Below, in pieces: positions 10,490 to 20,200 of a DNA stretch of 64,000 bases; the first letter of the stretch is position 1, and every line of letters starts with the position of its first letter. The translations under genes and the position numbers were made by a program. Source of the stretch: Macrosoma leucophasiata (lineage: Eukaryota > Arthropoda > Insecta > Lepidoptera > Hedylidae); the NCBI GenBank assembly GCA_036365455.1, contig JAWQUS010000026.1, positions 10,000,001 through 10,064,000 on the forward strand. Direction: 5' to 3'. Below the pieces are notes generated by a model. The model saw nothing but the letters and a program-made list of their open reading frames with translations. It made no database searches and was not told where the DNA came from.

Positions 10490-10690
10490 ACCACCAGTAA
10501 AGTATTTCAAACAATGACATACTTTACTGGTGGTAAAGCTCCATCGACAATGCTCCCGGAAGTAGGCACCGCATTACCTAATCAAGTAGATTAGGTAATG
10601 CGTAAATAGTAATAGCTAAATAGTAGTGTTCAGCGCTATCATATTCAGGTCAGCTGGTAATGTACGGCCGTGTTATGTCCGGCACGACAA
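10490..10690 (+). repeat. Rep-A 5' half with two perfect palindromes
   Basis: 5' part of Rep-A preceded by its own inverted start: arms 10490-10505 and 10519-10534 (16 bp). A second inverted repeat, GCATTACCTAATC (10571-10583) against 10589-10601, is built from the repeat's own sequence. Confidence 0.8.
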
Positions 10691-10814
10691 CAAGAGACAT
10701 CACAACTTAAACCTCAATTCTATATGCATTTACCCTGATCTAGATTATAATAATATATAAGTTTATGCTCGCACACAAAATAGAACAGGTACTTTTACAA
10801 ATATACTACATATT

Positions 10815-11172
10815 ACTGGTTGTAGAGTTGAATTGTAGAGTCGAGGGCGTAGTCACCACCACGTTATCTACTTTATCTGCCGCCAAATGGAAGAGTTCAG
10901 CACTATCGTGTTCCGGACAGGTGGTAATGTACGGCCCTGTAATTTCCGGCACAGAGGCATAAACCTGAGGCGTCAGGAGTGGTAACGCATCTGCATTACC
11001 ATACACAAAAAATGTTTTGTCCCGTTATAACCATCAGAGAGACATAACAACTAAGGTCTCAGGGATAGCAACGCATCTGCATTTGACCTCTGGTTTTGTG
11101 TAGATGTCTATAGGTTGCAGTCATCACTTAACAGTAAACTGCATATTTGTTTCCCACCCTTGTTACATAAAA
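10815..11172 (+). repeat. Composite Rep-A, young 5' part joined to older 3' part
   Basis: A young-type 5' part runs to GTAACGCATCTGCATT. It is followed by an older-type 3' part (AACTAAGGTCTCAGGG, CATCTGCATTTGACCTCTGG, ACTGCATATTTGTTTCCC) and an A tail, so the GCATCTGCATT block occurs twice. Confidence 0.8.
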
Positions 11173-11179
11173 AAAACAC

Positions 11180-13046
11180 AATGTATAGTCAGCTACTACT
11201 ACGTAATATCGACAAGAAATTAGGTTCATTACACGACTCACAATAAGATCTTCTCTCTATATTTTGTCACCTAAAACAAGGAAATATTTTACTTATGGAT
11301 TGACAGAATAATTGGCCTCAATGCCAAACATCGAAGGTGTGAATAATACCCATCCTATGATGAGAATCGAAAATGTATATATATATACATATATTTGTAA
11401 CCAGCGCATAATTCTTAAAGGGAGGCTTTGGCTCATCAAGACTAACACTTTTGTTATACAACTTTTTCTAATTCTATATTTTTTTTTACCATACAACAAA
11501 TAATAAATAGAATTTCCAGTTCTAATACTTCTTAACTTCAGGTTACGTAAACAGCTGACGTCTGTACTTATGTAAAAATATACCTATGAAACGTAGTGCT
11601 AACAATTGATAGAAGTCCCATTTGAAACTATTTTATTTCTTATCATGTGATGTATACTCCGTTTTGGCAAAAGTCATAGAACAAAAGTTGTTAGTCTTAA
11701 CGTACCTAACTCACCTTTGACGATTTATGCGTTAGATATATTTAACCCTGTATATCTACGTCATTGGATCATACATATTTTTGCTTCCGTAATTTCTAGC
11801 CTAAAAGCCAAAACGAAATTGGACTTCATGACTTTCAACGCATCTGCATTGAGATCTCTGGTGTCTGAATTCAATGGCTGTCTTCAGTGCTGTATATCTT
11901 TGATTTTTATTTTTACTAGTGGTAGAGATCCAGTAGCGGAGTTAGTAGAGTAGTCAGTCGCAACATTATCTTAAAAAACCTTTCGTCGATTTCTATGAAC
12001 TTGAATTCTTTGGTAATAAATAAGCAGCAGCTCCATACTTCGCGCTAAAATTTAGTGATTAAATAGGCGATACCAAAATATGTAGTAGGTACTAATAAAA
12101 CCTTTTAATAGCTTGGGTTTAAAAGTATTAACGAAGTGGGTCATAAAGAGGTGTGAAAATTACCGGGCCATGGCAGAACAATGTTTGGGAAACATAGCAG
12201 TGTTTCCCAAACATTGGTTAGGTAATGTAAATTGTTTGAGGCTTTAATTTATAGTTATCGTTATCCAGGTGACCACTGGATTATAGCATGATGGCAGGGA
12301 TTTAGGTCAACAAATGAAACAACAATTATTTTAACAGAAACATGTATTCATGAAATAAATATTTACATTAAAATACATTTTACATATCTAACCATCATAC
12401 TATATCCCTGTGGATACACACACCCATTTAATGGGTATTACACGTTCTATAGACCCTAAATGCTTTGTCATTTCAAGTAAATAAAACAATATTTACATGA
12501 TTGGTCCGATTCGAAACATATTCGAAAAATTGTTGACAGAAAACTTATAGTTTAATTATACAGAGTGAAATTAAAGTGTATGCTTTTTAATTGTATTGAT
12601 TTTACTTTAATAATTACTGCTAAAATTGTAAAAAAAAAATATTTTAATATTTTTCCCTTTGTCGTTGCCTTCAAATAAATTAAGTGGCTAATTCAATCAT
12701 TAAATCATACTTCATTATACATTCAATGTACAATTTTTTTAAAATAATTTCACCTGTTTCGAATCGGATCGAAAATGTATGTTTCACTTTAAAATGAAAA
12801 CACTTTACATTCCTTACACAACTAATACATATTTTAACCGTATGTGTAATCGAAAAATATCACGATGACTGTTATTTTTATTTATAAGTTAGTCCAGAAC
12901 ACCATGACGTCCATGACCTTTTATTGTCCACCTGGACTGAATCGCTATTTGCTTTGTCTCGTTTCTTCATACGCACTGTCACATAAGATGAATGAAACAA
13001 AATTTTGGCAGCGCCTAAATTGAATCGCAATGAGACGTCATGGTAC
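11180..13046. other. AT-rich sequence, no firm gene
   Basis: Contains a 15-bp perfect hairpin (12180-12215) and a weak Rep-A scrap near 11830 (AACGCATCTGCATTGAGATC). No exon can be supported. Confidence 0.5.
12180..12215. repeat. Perfect 15-bp hairpin
   Basis: AATGTTTGGGAAACA (12180-12194), loop TAGCAG, then the exact reverse complement (12201-12215). Confidence 0.9.
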
Positions 13047-13611
13047 TAGGTTAAGATCCCACTGCAGTATCATTTCGTTCATTAAGATATGCTGCAAACC
13101 TATTTTTTATGCATATTTATAATCCAGAGAATATATATCCACTAGGTTACCTATCTAAATATTCCCGCAAGTATTTTTAATTAATTTATTTTATTTTTTA
13201 CAGCCAGCATTCTTACATGCGGCCATTTTTATTTGGGTTCCGTATATCATATGAGAAAAAGAATGAGCTTAAATTTGATATATGAATAATACATGTACGT
13301 TATGGACGTAAAAAGGTATCGGGCGGAACGAAAATATGTAGGGGCGGCCTGTTCGCACCGACAGGCGTGATTTTTCAGAGTCTTTATACATATTGCCGCG
13401 AAGTGGACAATATTTTATTGAAAAAACACGTAAAAAAAAACTCTTTCCCAATAAAATATAAAAAAATACTTGCGGGCATTTTTTGATAGTCAACCTAGTG
13501 GATATATATTCTCTAGATTTATAATCTAGAGAATATATATCGTATGCGTAAAAAATAGGTTTGGAGCATACCTGGATGAACGAAATGATTCTGCAGTGGG
13601 ATCCTAACCTA
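13047..13611. mobile_element. Long-TIR foldback element F, copy 1
   Basis: Inverted repeats of more than 100 bp begin TAGGTTAAGATCCCACTGCAG-like and share TCATTTCGTTCAT, AAACCTATTTTTTA and GAATATATATCCACTAGG. TAC flanks both ends. A relative is at 54705-55196. Open frames inside are not coding. Confidence 0.85.
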
Positions 13612-13961
13612 TACGGACCCTGATTTAATAAACGCATTTAATAACCTAGTCGCGAAGGTAAGAATACGTAACTGTTTTCATTTTAAAATGTAAAATGTAA
13701 TTAACACCAATGTAATGAACAGCTATATGCAAAATGATTATTTTTAGGCTGCGACTACAACAGCTTATAAGTTATCCGAATTTCGAATATCCCACGTTTA
13801 TTTTCATTGACATATGAATAAGTTTTTGTTGATAAGTTAAGTACAAGTCAGTGTTATTATAAGATTTTATGTTTTTTTACACTATTTTTGATACACAACA
13901 TTGATATTATTGAAATTCCGTTAAAGTATGCCATAAATTTTGATGAGTTCATTGATTACTA

Positions 13962-14364
13962 ACACCCATATTCTAAGACGTTACTCGAAACATTCCTTGA
14001 CTCACACTCAGCTTAAGATACTATATGAGGACGCCTCGAAATCCATATTCTAAGTTGTATTTTGACAGTTACTCATGTCTACGGATTATCATATAGATAA
14101 TTCACAAAGTCTTGAGAATCTATTTTTATAGAAAAATATGGTATTTAATTATATTTCCAGACAGTTTCGAAACGAAATATTGTGAAATGTAAATACTCCT
14201 CGAAACTTCAAGGTAGGTCGTGAGGTACCTTGGAGTTTGACATTTGCTTTCTTACCTCAAACGGAGGAGAATGTTGAGTTGACGTAATAAGTTACAACTA
14301 AGAATACCAATTCCCTTGAGAAAGGTTGAGTTAAGGTCGAGGTTACGACTTAGAATATGGGTGT
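13962..14364. mobile_element. TIR element, ends ACACCCATATTCTAAG
   Basis: Both ends carry ACACCCATATTCTAAG in inverted orientation, about 400 bp apart. The interior shares CAGACAGTTTC, TTACCTCAAACGGAGG and TTGAGTTGACGT with 63180-63370 in the opposite orientation. A 3-bp T-A-rich target site is possible. Confidence 0.8.
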
Positions 14365-14421
14365 AAGCATAGTGCGTGCACATGGAATGACACAACACAA
14401 TTACATTTGCATTACACTCAC

Positions 14422-14764
14422 GCTTCATACAACTCAGGATTTTGTTCTTTCTGTCTTTTAATAGCCCTTTCATAACCAAATGTCACATCCCCTTCAAACG
14501 TTCCGTCTCTTCTACTCTCACGGCGATTGTTTAACCCCAGCCTATCATTGGGATCGTGTGCAAGTACTAAAAAACACCCAATAACCGCCATTAAGAACCC
14601 GACTACGAAAGAAGCCTTATTTTCTCTATAGGTATCTATAAGGTTGTCGAAAAACGCGCTAGTTTTAGTCTTATCGCGAACGTGATCCTCCGAATCGCGA
14701 TTTGCGTGGTGAATTCTTTCACTGTTTTCGGTTTTTGTACTGTCCGTACCGCTATTTGTACCGT
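14422..14764 (-). CDS. Internal exon, unidentified membrane protein
   Basis: Acceptor AATTTATTTTACAG and donor GAAGC|GTGAGT bound a 343-nt exon (enters phase 1, leaves phase 2) of 113 full codons. It encodes a polar Ser/Thr/Asp-rich stretch, a helix FFDNLIDTYRENKA, one strong membrane segment (SFVVGFLMAVIGCFLVLA), then a charged tail with GDVTFGYERAIKRQKEQN. A single-pass protein or the first helix of a larger one is likely. An alternative is an unspliced start at 14822, which adds 19 residues; the splice site makes this less likely. No family is recognised. It may belong with the terminal exon at 10322, but phases do not join directly. Confidence 0.6.
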
Positions 14765-15111
14765 CTGTAAAATAAATTCCACTATTGACAAGTATTATGG
14801 ATGGTGACCGTATGTAAAACAATCGGTCTACAGATTTATTGCATGAGATTCTGTTGTGCGAAATTTAAAAGAAAACTTTTTCTATATAATCTCCAGAGTT
14901 TTGAAATGTTTTCGATGAGATGAATAGGCCAGGCCATCCATTATATCGATATCGACCAATAGGGTTTCAAAACTCTGAAGACACTAAGTAACATCTGTTT
15001 CCAACTGGAAATTGCTACGCTACTAAAATATGAGAACTTTAAAATTGGTATTTCCTGACTGTAAACCATACACATGCATTTGGTAGATCCACTGAGATTT
15101 TTAGTTTTTTG

Positions 15112-15384
15112 GTAGTAGAGTTCCAGTGTAAGGGCTCGAGGGCGTAGGCACCACCGCAATACCTAATCTATCTGCCGCCAAATGGTAGTGATCAGCACTA
15201 TCGTGTTCCAGTCGGATGGAAACATAGGGCCGCGTAATAACTATCACAGAGAGATACAAAGGTCTCGAGGGTGGCAACGCATCTGTATTTTCAATTCTGG
15301 TTTTCGTGATGTCTATAAGCTGCAGTCATCACTTAACATCCATGTGAACTGCATGCTTGTTTGCCCACATTCGTTACATAAAAA
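15112..15384 (+). repeat. Rep-A copy, older variant, full length
   Basis: TAGTAGAGTTCCAGTG to TTTGCCCACATTCGTTACATAAAAAA, with the CCGTAATAACTATCACAGAG block. Confidence 0.85.
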
Positions 15385-15577
15385 AGTGCATTTCTGACCC
15401 ATTTATTTTGAGTTTAGCTTGAAATATATTAGAATATAAGAACTAAACAGCATGGGTTATAGTAAGCTAGATTGATGTTTTTCTTCACACATCATAGGCT
15501 CATTGAATAAATCTGTTGACAAGTTTCAATCGTAGCCACCAAACAATAAATATGATCACAACTACATTTTTTTTTTT

Positions 15578-15837
15578 ATGTAATGTAAGTGGCAAACAAG
15601 CATGCAGTTCACATTGATGTTTAACGCATCTGCATTTTGACCAAGGTCAAAATGCAGATGCGTTACCACTCCTGAGGCCTAAGGTGTTATGCCTCTGTGC
15701 CGGAAATTACAGGGCCATACATTACCACCTGACCGGAACACGATAGTGCTGAACACTACCATTTAGCGGCAAGTATATTAGGTAATGCGGTGGTGCCTAC
15801 GCCCGCGAGCTCCGTCACTGGAGCTCTACCACCAGTA
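15578..15837 (-). repeat. Rep-A copy with a 20-bp perfect palindrome
   Basis: Young-type copy in which the segment expected between GATGTTAAGTGATGAC and GACCAAGG is replaced by an inverted copy of the neighbouring CATCTGCATTTTGACC block. The arms are 15623-15642 and 15645-15664 with a 2-nt spacer. Confidence 0.88.
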
Positions 15838-16099
15838 AAGTACATAAGCGATTTTAGGACACTAGTAATATTTACAAAATCTTTATTATCATGTTTCTTT
15901 CCTCTACTAATGATGACGATGTATGATTCTCTCTCACGGATATTGCACTTCTGGTTTGATATTATATTTATCCAATACTATGTACAGCTCTGTTACAATG
16001 CATTTATTTATTTTCTAATTGAATTAAGTATTTCTATCTCTCTTGCTTTGACAGACAAATTGCAAACACTTTTGGTGATTTATCAACAAGTGTGATGGT

Positions 16100-16735
16100 G
16101 GAAAAGAAAATTCAAAAAAGCAAATACTGTATTAAGTGTTTATTCTCCAAAGAGTACTTACAACAAATAGTATCGACTATCTATTTAGTTACCTATTTAC
16201 ATTAACATATTACATAGACAAAATATGCAAATAACAAATGCAAATTTATTTCAATAACTCAACATTCCAAGCATATTCTTCTTGTGCGCTTATGATAAAT
16301 TTTATGTTTTCTAAACATTAACCTAAGCAAATTATTCGTTATCAAATTTATTCAAAATGACCTAAAATAGAATCTAAAAACTTGGGACTGATTTAAAAAA
16401 AAAAATCTTAAAATACAATTTGAGATTGGTGTTGCCTAACAATATGAGATTTTAAAAATATTAGAAATCAACCACATTTAGTCATAAGCACTTTGGAGTG
16501 GAAAAAATAAATGCATGCACGGTAGTTGCTCACATGTAATTTTAGTCTTTCGTAGATTAAATAAATGAGTGGAACAGGCATAATTATATTTATATATTTA
16601 ATTATACCAATGATACATAATTAATATCTAATAGTTTAATACAGATATTATATACAGAAACTACACATCCACGACAAAGAATCACACTTTTCTGATGTTG
16701 ATATTTTGATACTAATTACAGCCCACAACAAGAAA
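16100..16735. other. AT-rich sequence, no gene seen
   Basis: No exon or repeat recognised between the end of the Rep-A flank and the family E element. Confidence 0.45.
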
Positions 16736-17137
16736 TGTTGCACATCGACTTTGGGAAAGAGATATCGGCTCTGTAGAGCGTTACCTCTTTCGCACACTAC
16801 CTATGTGACGTTTGTTAACCATTGTAATACATTTTTGACCAATGCCTACTACTATCAATCTATATTAATATTATAAAGTTTTTTTGTTTGTTTGCTTGAA
16901 CGCGCTAATCTCAGGAACTACTGGTTTGATTTAAAAAATTATATCAGTGTTAGATAGCCCATTTATCAAGGAAGGCTTAAGACTATATATCATCACGCTA
17001 AGATGAATCGGAGAGGGTAGGTAACGTTATACGGCGGGCCGCTAGTACTTACATATGCAGTGTGCAACTGAGATAACACTCTGCGAAGTCTAAACTAGCC
17101 TATTGTCTCTTTCGTAGGTTCAATATGCAATATTTCA
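16736..17137. mobile_element. TIR element family E, copy 1, interrupted
   Basis: Ends TGCACATCGACTTTGGG and its inverted counterpart. Conserved interior GTAGAGCGTTACCTCTTTCGC and TGTGACGTTTGT. Interrupted by the repeat at 16862-17048. Other copies lie at 33172 and 37633. Confidence 0.75.
16862..17048 (+). repeat. Interspersed repeat (AATATTATAAA family) nested in family E
   Basis: Starts CTATATTAATATTATAAAG, contains ACTACTGGTTTGATTTAAAAA, ATAGCCCATTTATCAAGGAAGG and ATCATCACGCTAAG, and ends GGCGGGCCGCTAGTA. The copy at 58105-58325 has the same order of blocks. It resembles non-autonomous RTE-type or SINE tails. Confidence 0.75.
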
Positions 17138-17206
17138 TAGCGGGTATTGTACCTATATGTTCAGTCTACAACTGCACTGCTCTTTGGTCCGACATTTATA
17201 TGAAGC

Positions 17207-17212
17207 TTTATT
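17207..17212 (-). promoter_or_regulatory. Poly(A) signal AATAAA of DNAJA3
   Basis: AATAAA begins four bases after the TAA stop on the minus strand, implying a very short 3' UTR for the isoform using this stop. Confidence 0.7.
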
Positions 17213-17215
17213 GAT

Positions 17216-20200
17216 TTATCCTTTCTTACCATCTCTATCGTACGAGACGCCGTGGATCTGACCCGGAGTATCCTCTTCTAGCTCCGCGTAAGCATACATC
17301 AACGCTTTTTGCTTCTGACTCAGCGATTTTGGTACCTGGAATTGGAGAAAGGCTTTTAGAAACATGTTTTAGGCACTAAGATGTTCTACGGAGGTTTGAT
17401 GATAAGGCATTGGCTTTGCAATTACTGGCATGGAGACCTGTATTTCCTCCAGTAACATGTGGTGCCTATGCACTCAATAGTCACTGAAACTGTACCACCA
17501 TTTTAACTCATAATAAAAATAAAACATTCCGGTAAACGTCAAAAACAAATGTGCCATGTTTTGTATGGCTCCGTAATAACTATCATAGAGACATAACACC
17601 TAAGATCTCAGAGATAACCATAGAGCAACTCCGCCCACCGGCCGTGGCGTACCGGAGGGGAGTGGCCATAGCGTTTATTACCGATGCAAAACAGTCAATC
17701 ACTTTTTGCGAGGGGAAATGTGTGTGACACACACACTACAAAAATCGTCTCTTACTACGAAACTCACACCTTGCCTTTAACAAAATATATAAACAATTTC
17801 ATACACACATTTAAACATCTAGGCGACATGCATAGGCTCACTTGGGCTGGAACTTTGACAGAGGAGAAAGCCTGCATATGGCTACTTCCCTCCAGTCCGC
17901 CGCGGCCGGTGGACCGTGATGCTCTATAATGGCAACGCATATGCATCTTGACCTCTGCTTTTTGTGTATTTGTCTAAAGGCTGCAGCCATCACACTTAAC
18001 ATCCCTGTGAACTGCATGCTTGTTTGCCACCCTTGTAACACTATTTTGACGACACAGAAAGCTTATGTCACGAGTAATTTAGGTTACTTATATATTTTCA
18101 AACAAACACGACTTCAATTAATATAATAATTTTAACATCAGATATGACATATATCTTTCCCTTTCTAGTCAGAATGTAAGTCAAATAAACTCACTTTGTT
18201 TTTAATTGCATATTTGCGTAATATCGCATTTTACTTGACTGAGTGACTTGAGTTCCACACGTACAAAATTGTTAATAGCTAGTACAAAATAATCTGCATC
18301 TTCATACAAACCTGTATTTTGACGTGAATATAATGATCACCATATCCATGGTGACTCACCCGCTTCATGCCTTTCTGGGAGAGTCGGATAGTGCTATGGG
18401 ATGATGTGCCTGGCACAATCTGCAACAATGTAATATGATTTTAATAAATTAAATAGCAGTGTTGTTTTAATATATGCACATAAATAACGACTGTATTCCC
18501 TGAAGAGGTAGGCAGAGATTTGGATTGACACCTATTAAATAATGCCTTGAAAAAACACCTCTTCATACATACCTGAAGTGTATGGTCTTCATACAATCCC
18601 TGTATCCTGACCGTACCACCCAACACAGCTTGAGACACTGACACCTGAAACAGAAGATGATAAATGGTGTAAAAGGTTAATTCAACTAAATCAAATTGGT
18701 CAAGCAATTTCCATACATTTTTACTTCTTATAAAAAAATTACATACCTACAATATCTCTTTTCACCTATGGTGTAAAATTGAAACATTATAAATTAATCA
18801 AAAAGAATATGTAACTTTTAAAATTATAATATTTAAAGAGTAATTTTTTTTTAATAAAATGATTAATGAAGTTTGAAGAAACATGGCGATGCGATTCATG
18901 TGACATATTGTGTCAGAAAATTCGTATCGCAGGAACTTGCGATGCGAATTGCTCCGATTGAATTAATGGAATAGTGTAGCTTGCTGATCGTCAAAAAACT
19001 TTGATCGGTTTAGTATAAAGACCTAGACCCAAAGAAAGTTACAAACATTACCTCTTTGTAATATTAGTATAGAAGTATAGATCAAATTCGACTCACAGTA
19101 CAATCGGTGTGTACATCCGGACCGTCTCTTCTGAAGTAGTTGGACTTCTCTACTCTGAACGTGATGAACACCTCGTTGTTGCCGACGGCCATCCGAACTG
19201 TCTGTCCATCCTCAACGCCGGCTGGTACTGGCACCGTAACGCGTTTACGTTGGACCTGCTCACATTTATTAAGATGTGGTGGGTATTTACAATAAATATG
19301 CTACTAATTCTGTGGTGGTGTGGTGACAAGGAAAAATGAGATTAGTTAACTGTGGTGTCAAGGAAAAAGGAGATGAGTCACCTTTTTTTTATGTAATGGA
19401 AGTGGCAAACAAGCATTCAGTTCACATTGATGTTAAGTGATGACTGCAGCCTATAGACACTCACACAAAGACCAAGGTCAAAATGCAGATGCGTTACCAC
19501 TCCTAGGGCCTAAGGTGTTATGCTTCTGTGCCAGAAATTACAGGGCCTTAAATTGCCTCCTGACCGGAACCGATAGTGCGCAACACTACCATTTAGCGGC
19601 AAGTATATTAGGTAATGCGGTGGTGCCTACGCCCGCGAGCTCCGTCACTGGAGCTCTACCACCAGTCAACTTCTTTTTCCTTGTTTTTATATTATTTCGC
19701 ATTAACACATGCTTGTGAAATATATTTTATTTTTAAAGAAAAATGGAAAGAAAAATTTTGACTTCAGGCGAGACTCGAACTCGCGACCTACTGGGAATCT
19801 AGTCCAGCCGCTCTTCCAATTGTGCTACTGAAGTCCTGCCCGATTTGTCAAATCTTTCCTTCACATCTATTGCATTGCTTTTATGGTAGCAGCAGCGCCA
19901 TCTATTACCAACTATGCTAGTTAAGCAACCGATATAATAGACTTTTCAGTTTATTGATTCTTTTTCCTTTGACTCCTTGACACCACAGAATTACTACTGA
20001 TGGTAGGTTCCAAACATAGTCAAGGTACCATCGCATTACCTAATCTATCTCCCACCAAATGGTAGTGTTCAGCAGTATCGTGTTTCAGTTAGATGGTAAT
20101 GTAACCCGTAATAACAATCACAGAGACAAACAACTAAGGTCTCAGGGGTGGCAATGCATTTGTATTTTGACCTCTGGTCTTTGTGTAAGCGTGTATAGGC

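Noticed and set aside
11242..11270. 29-nt microexon on the minus strand between a strong acceptor and GTGAGT
   Set aside because: It is open only in phase 0, which does not join the exon at 14422 or the terminal exon at 10322. The signals alone are too little.
11294..11356. Possible minus-strand exon after TTCTCATCATAG
   Set aside because: Phase does not fit either neighbour, and the apparent donor is followed by an acceptor only about 20 nt away.
13269..13637. 122-codon minus-strand frame
   Set aside because: It lies in the arms of foldback element F and matches the inverted copy at 54.7 kb; no domain or splice context.
14850..15000. Candidate upstream exon for the 14422 gene (acceptor GTGTCTTCAG, frame SFETLLVDID)
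   Set aside because: No donor before the in-frame stop.
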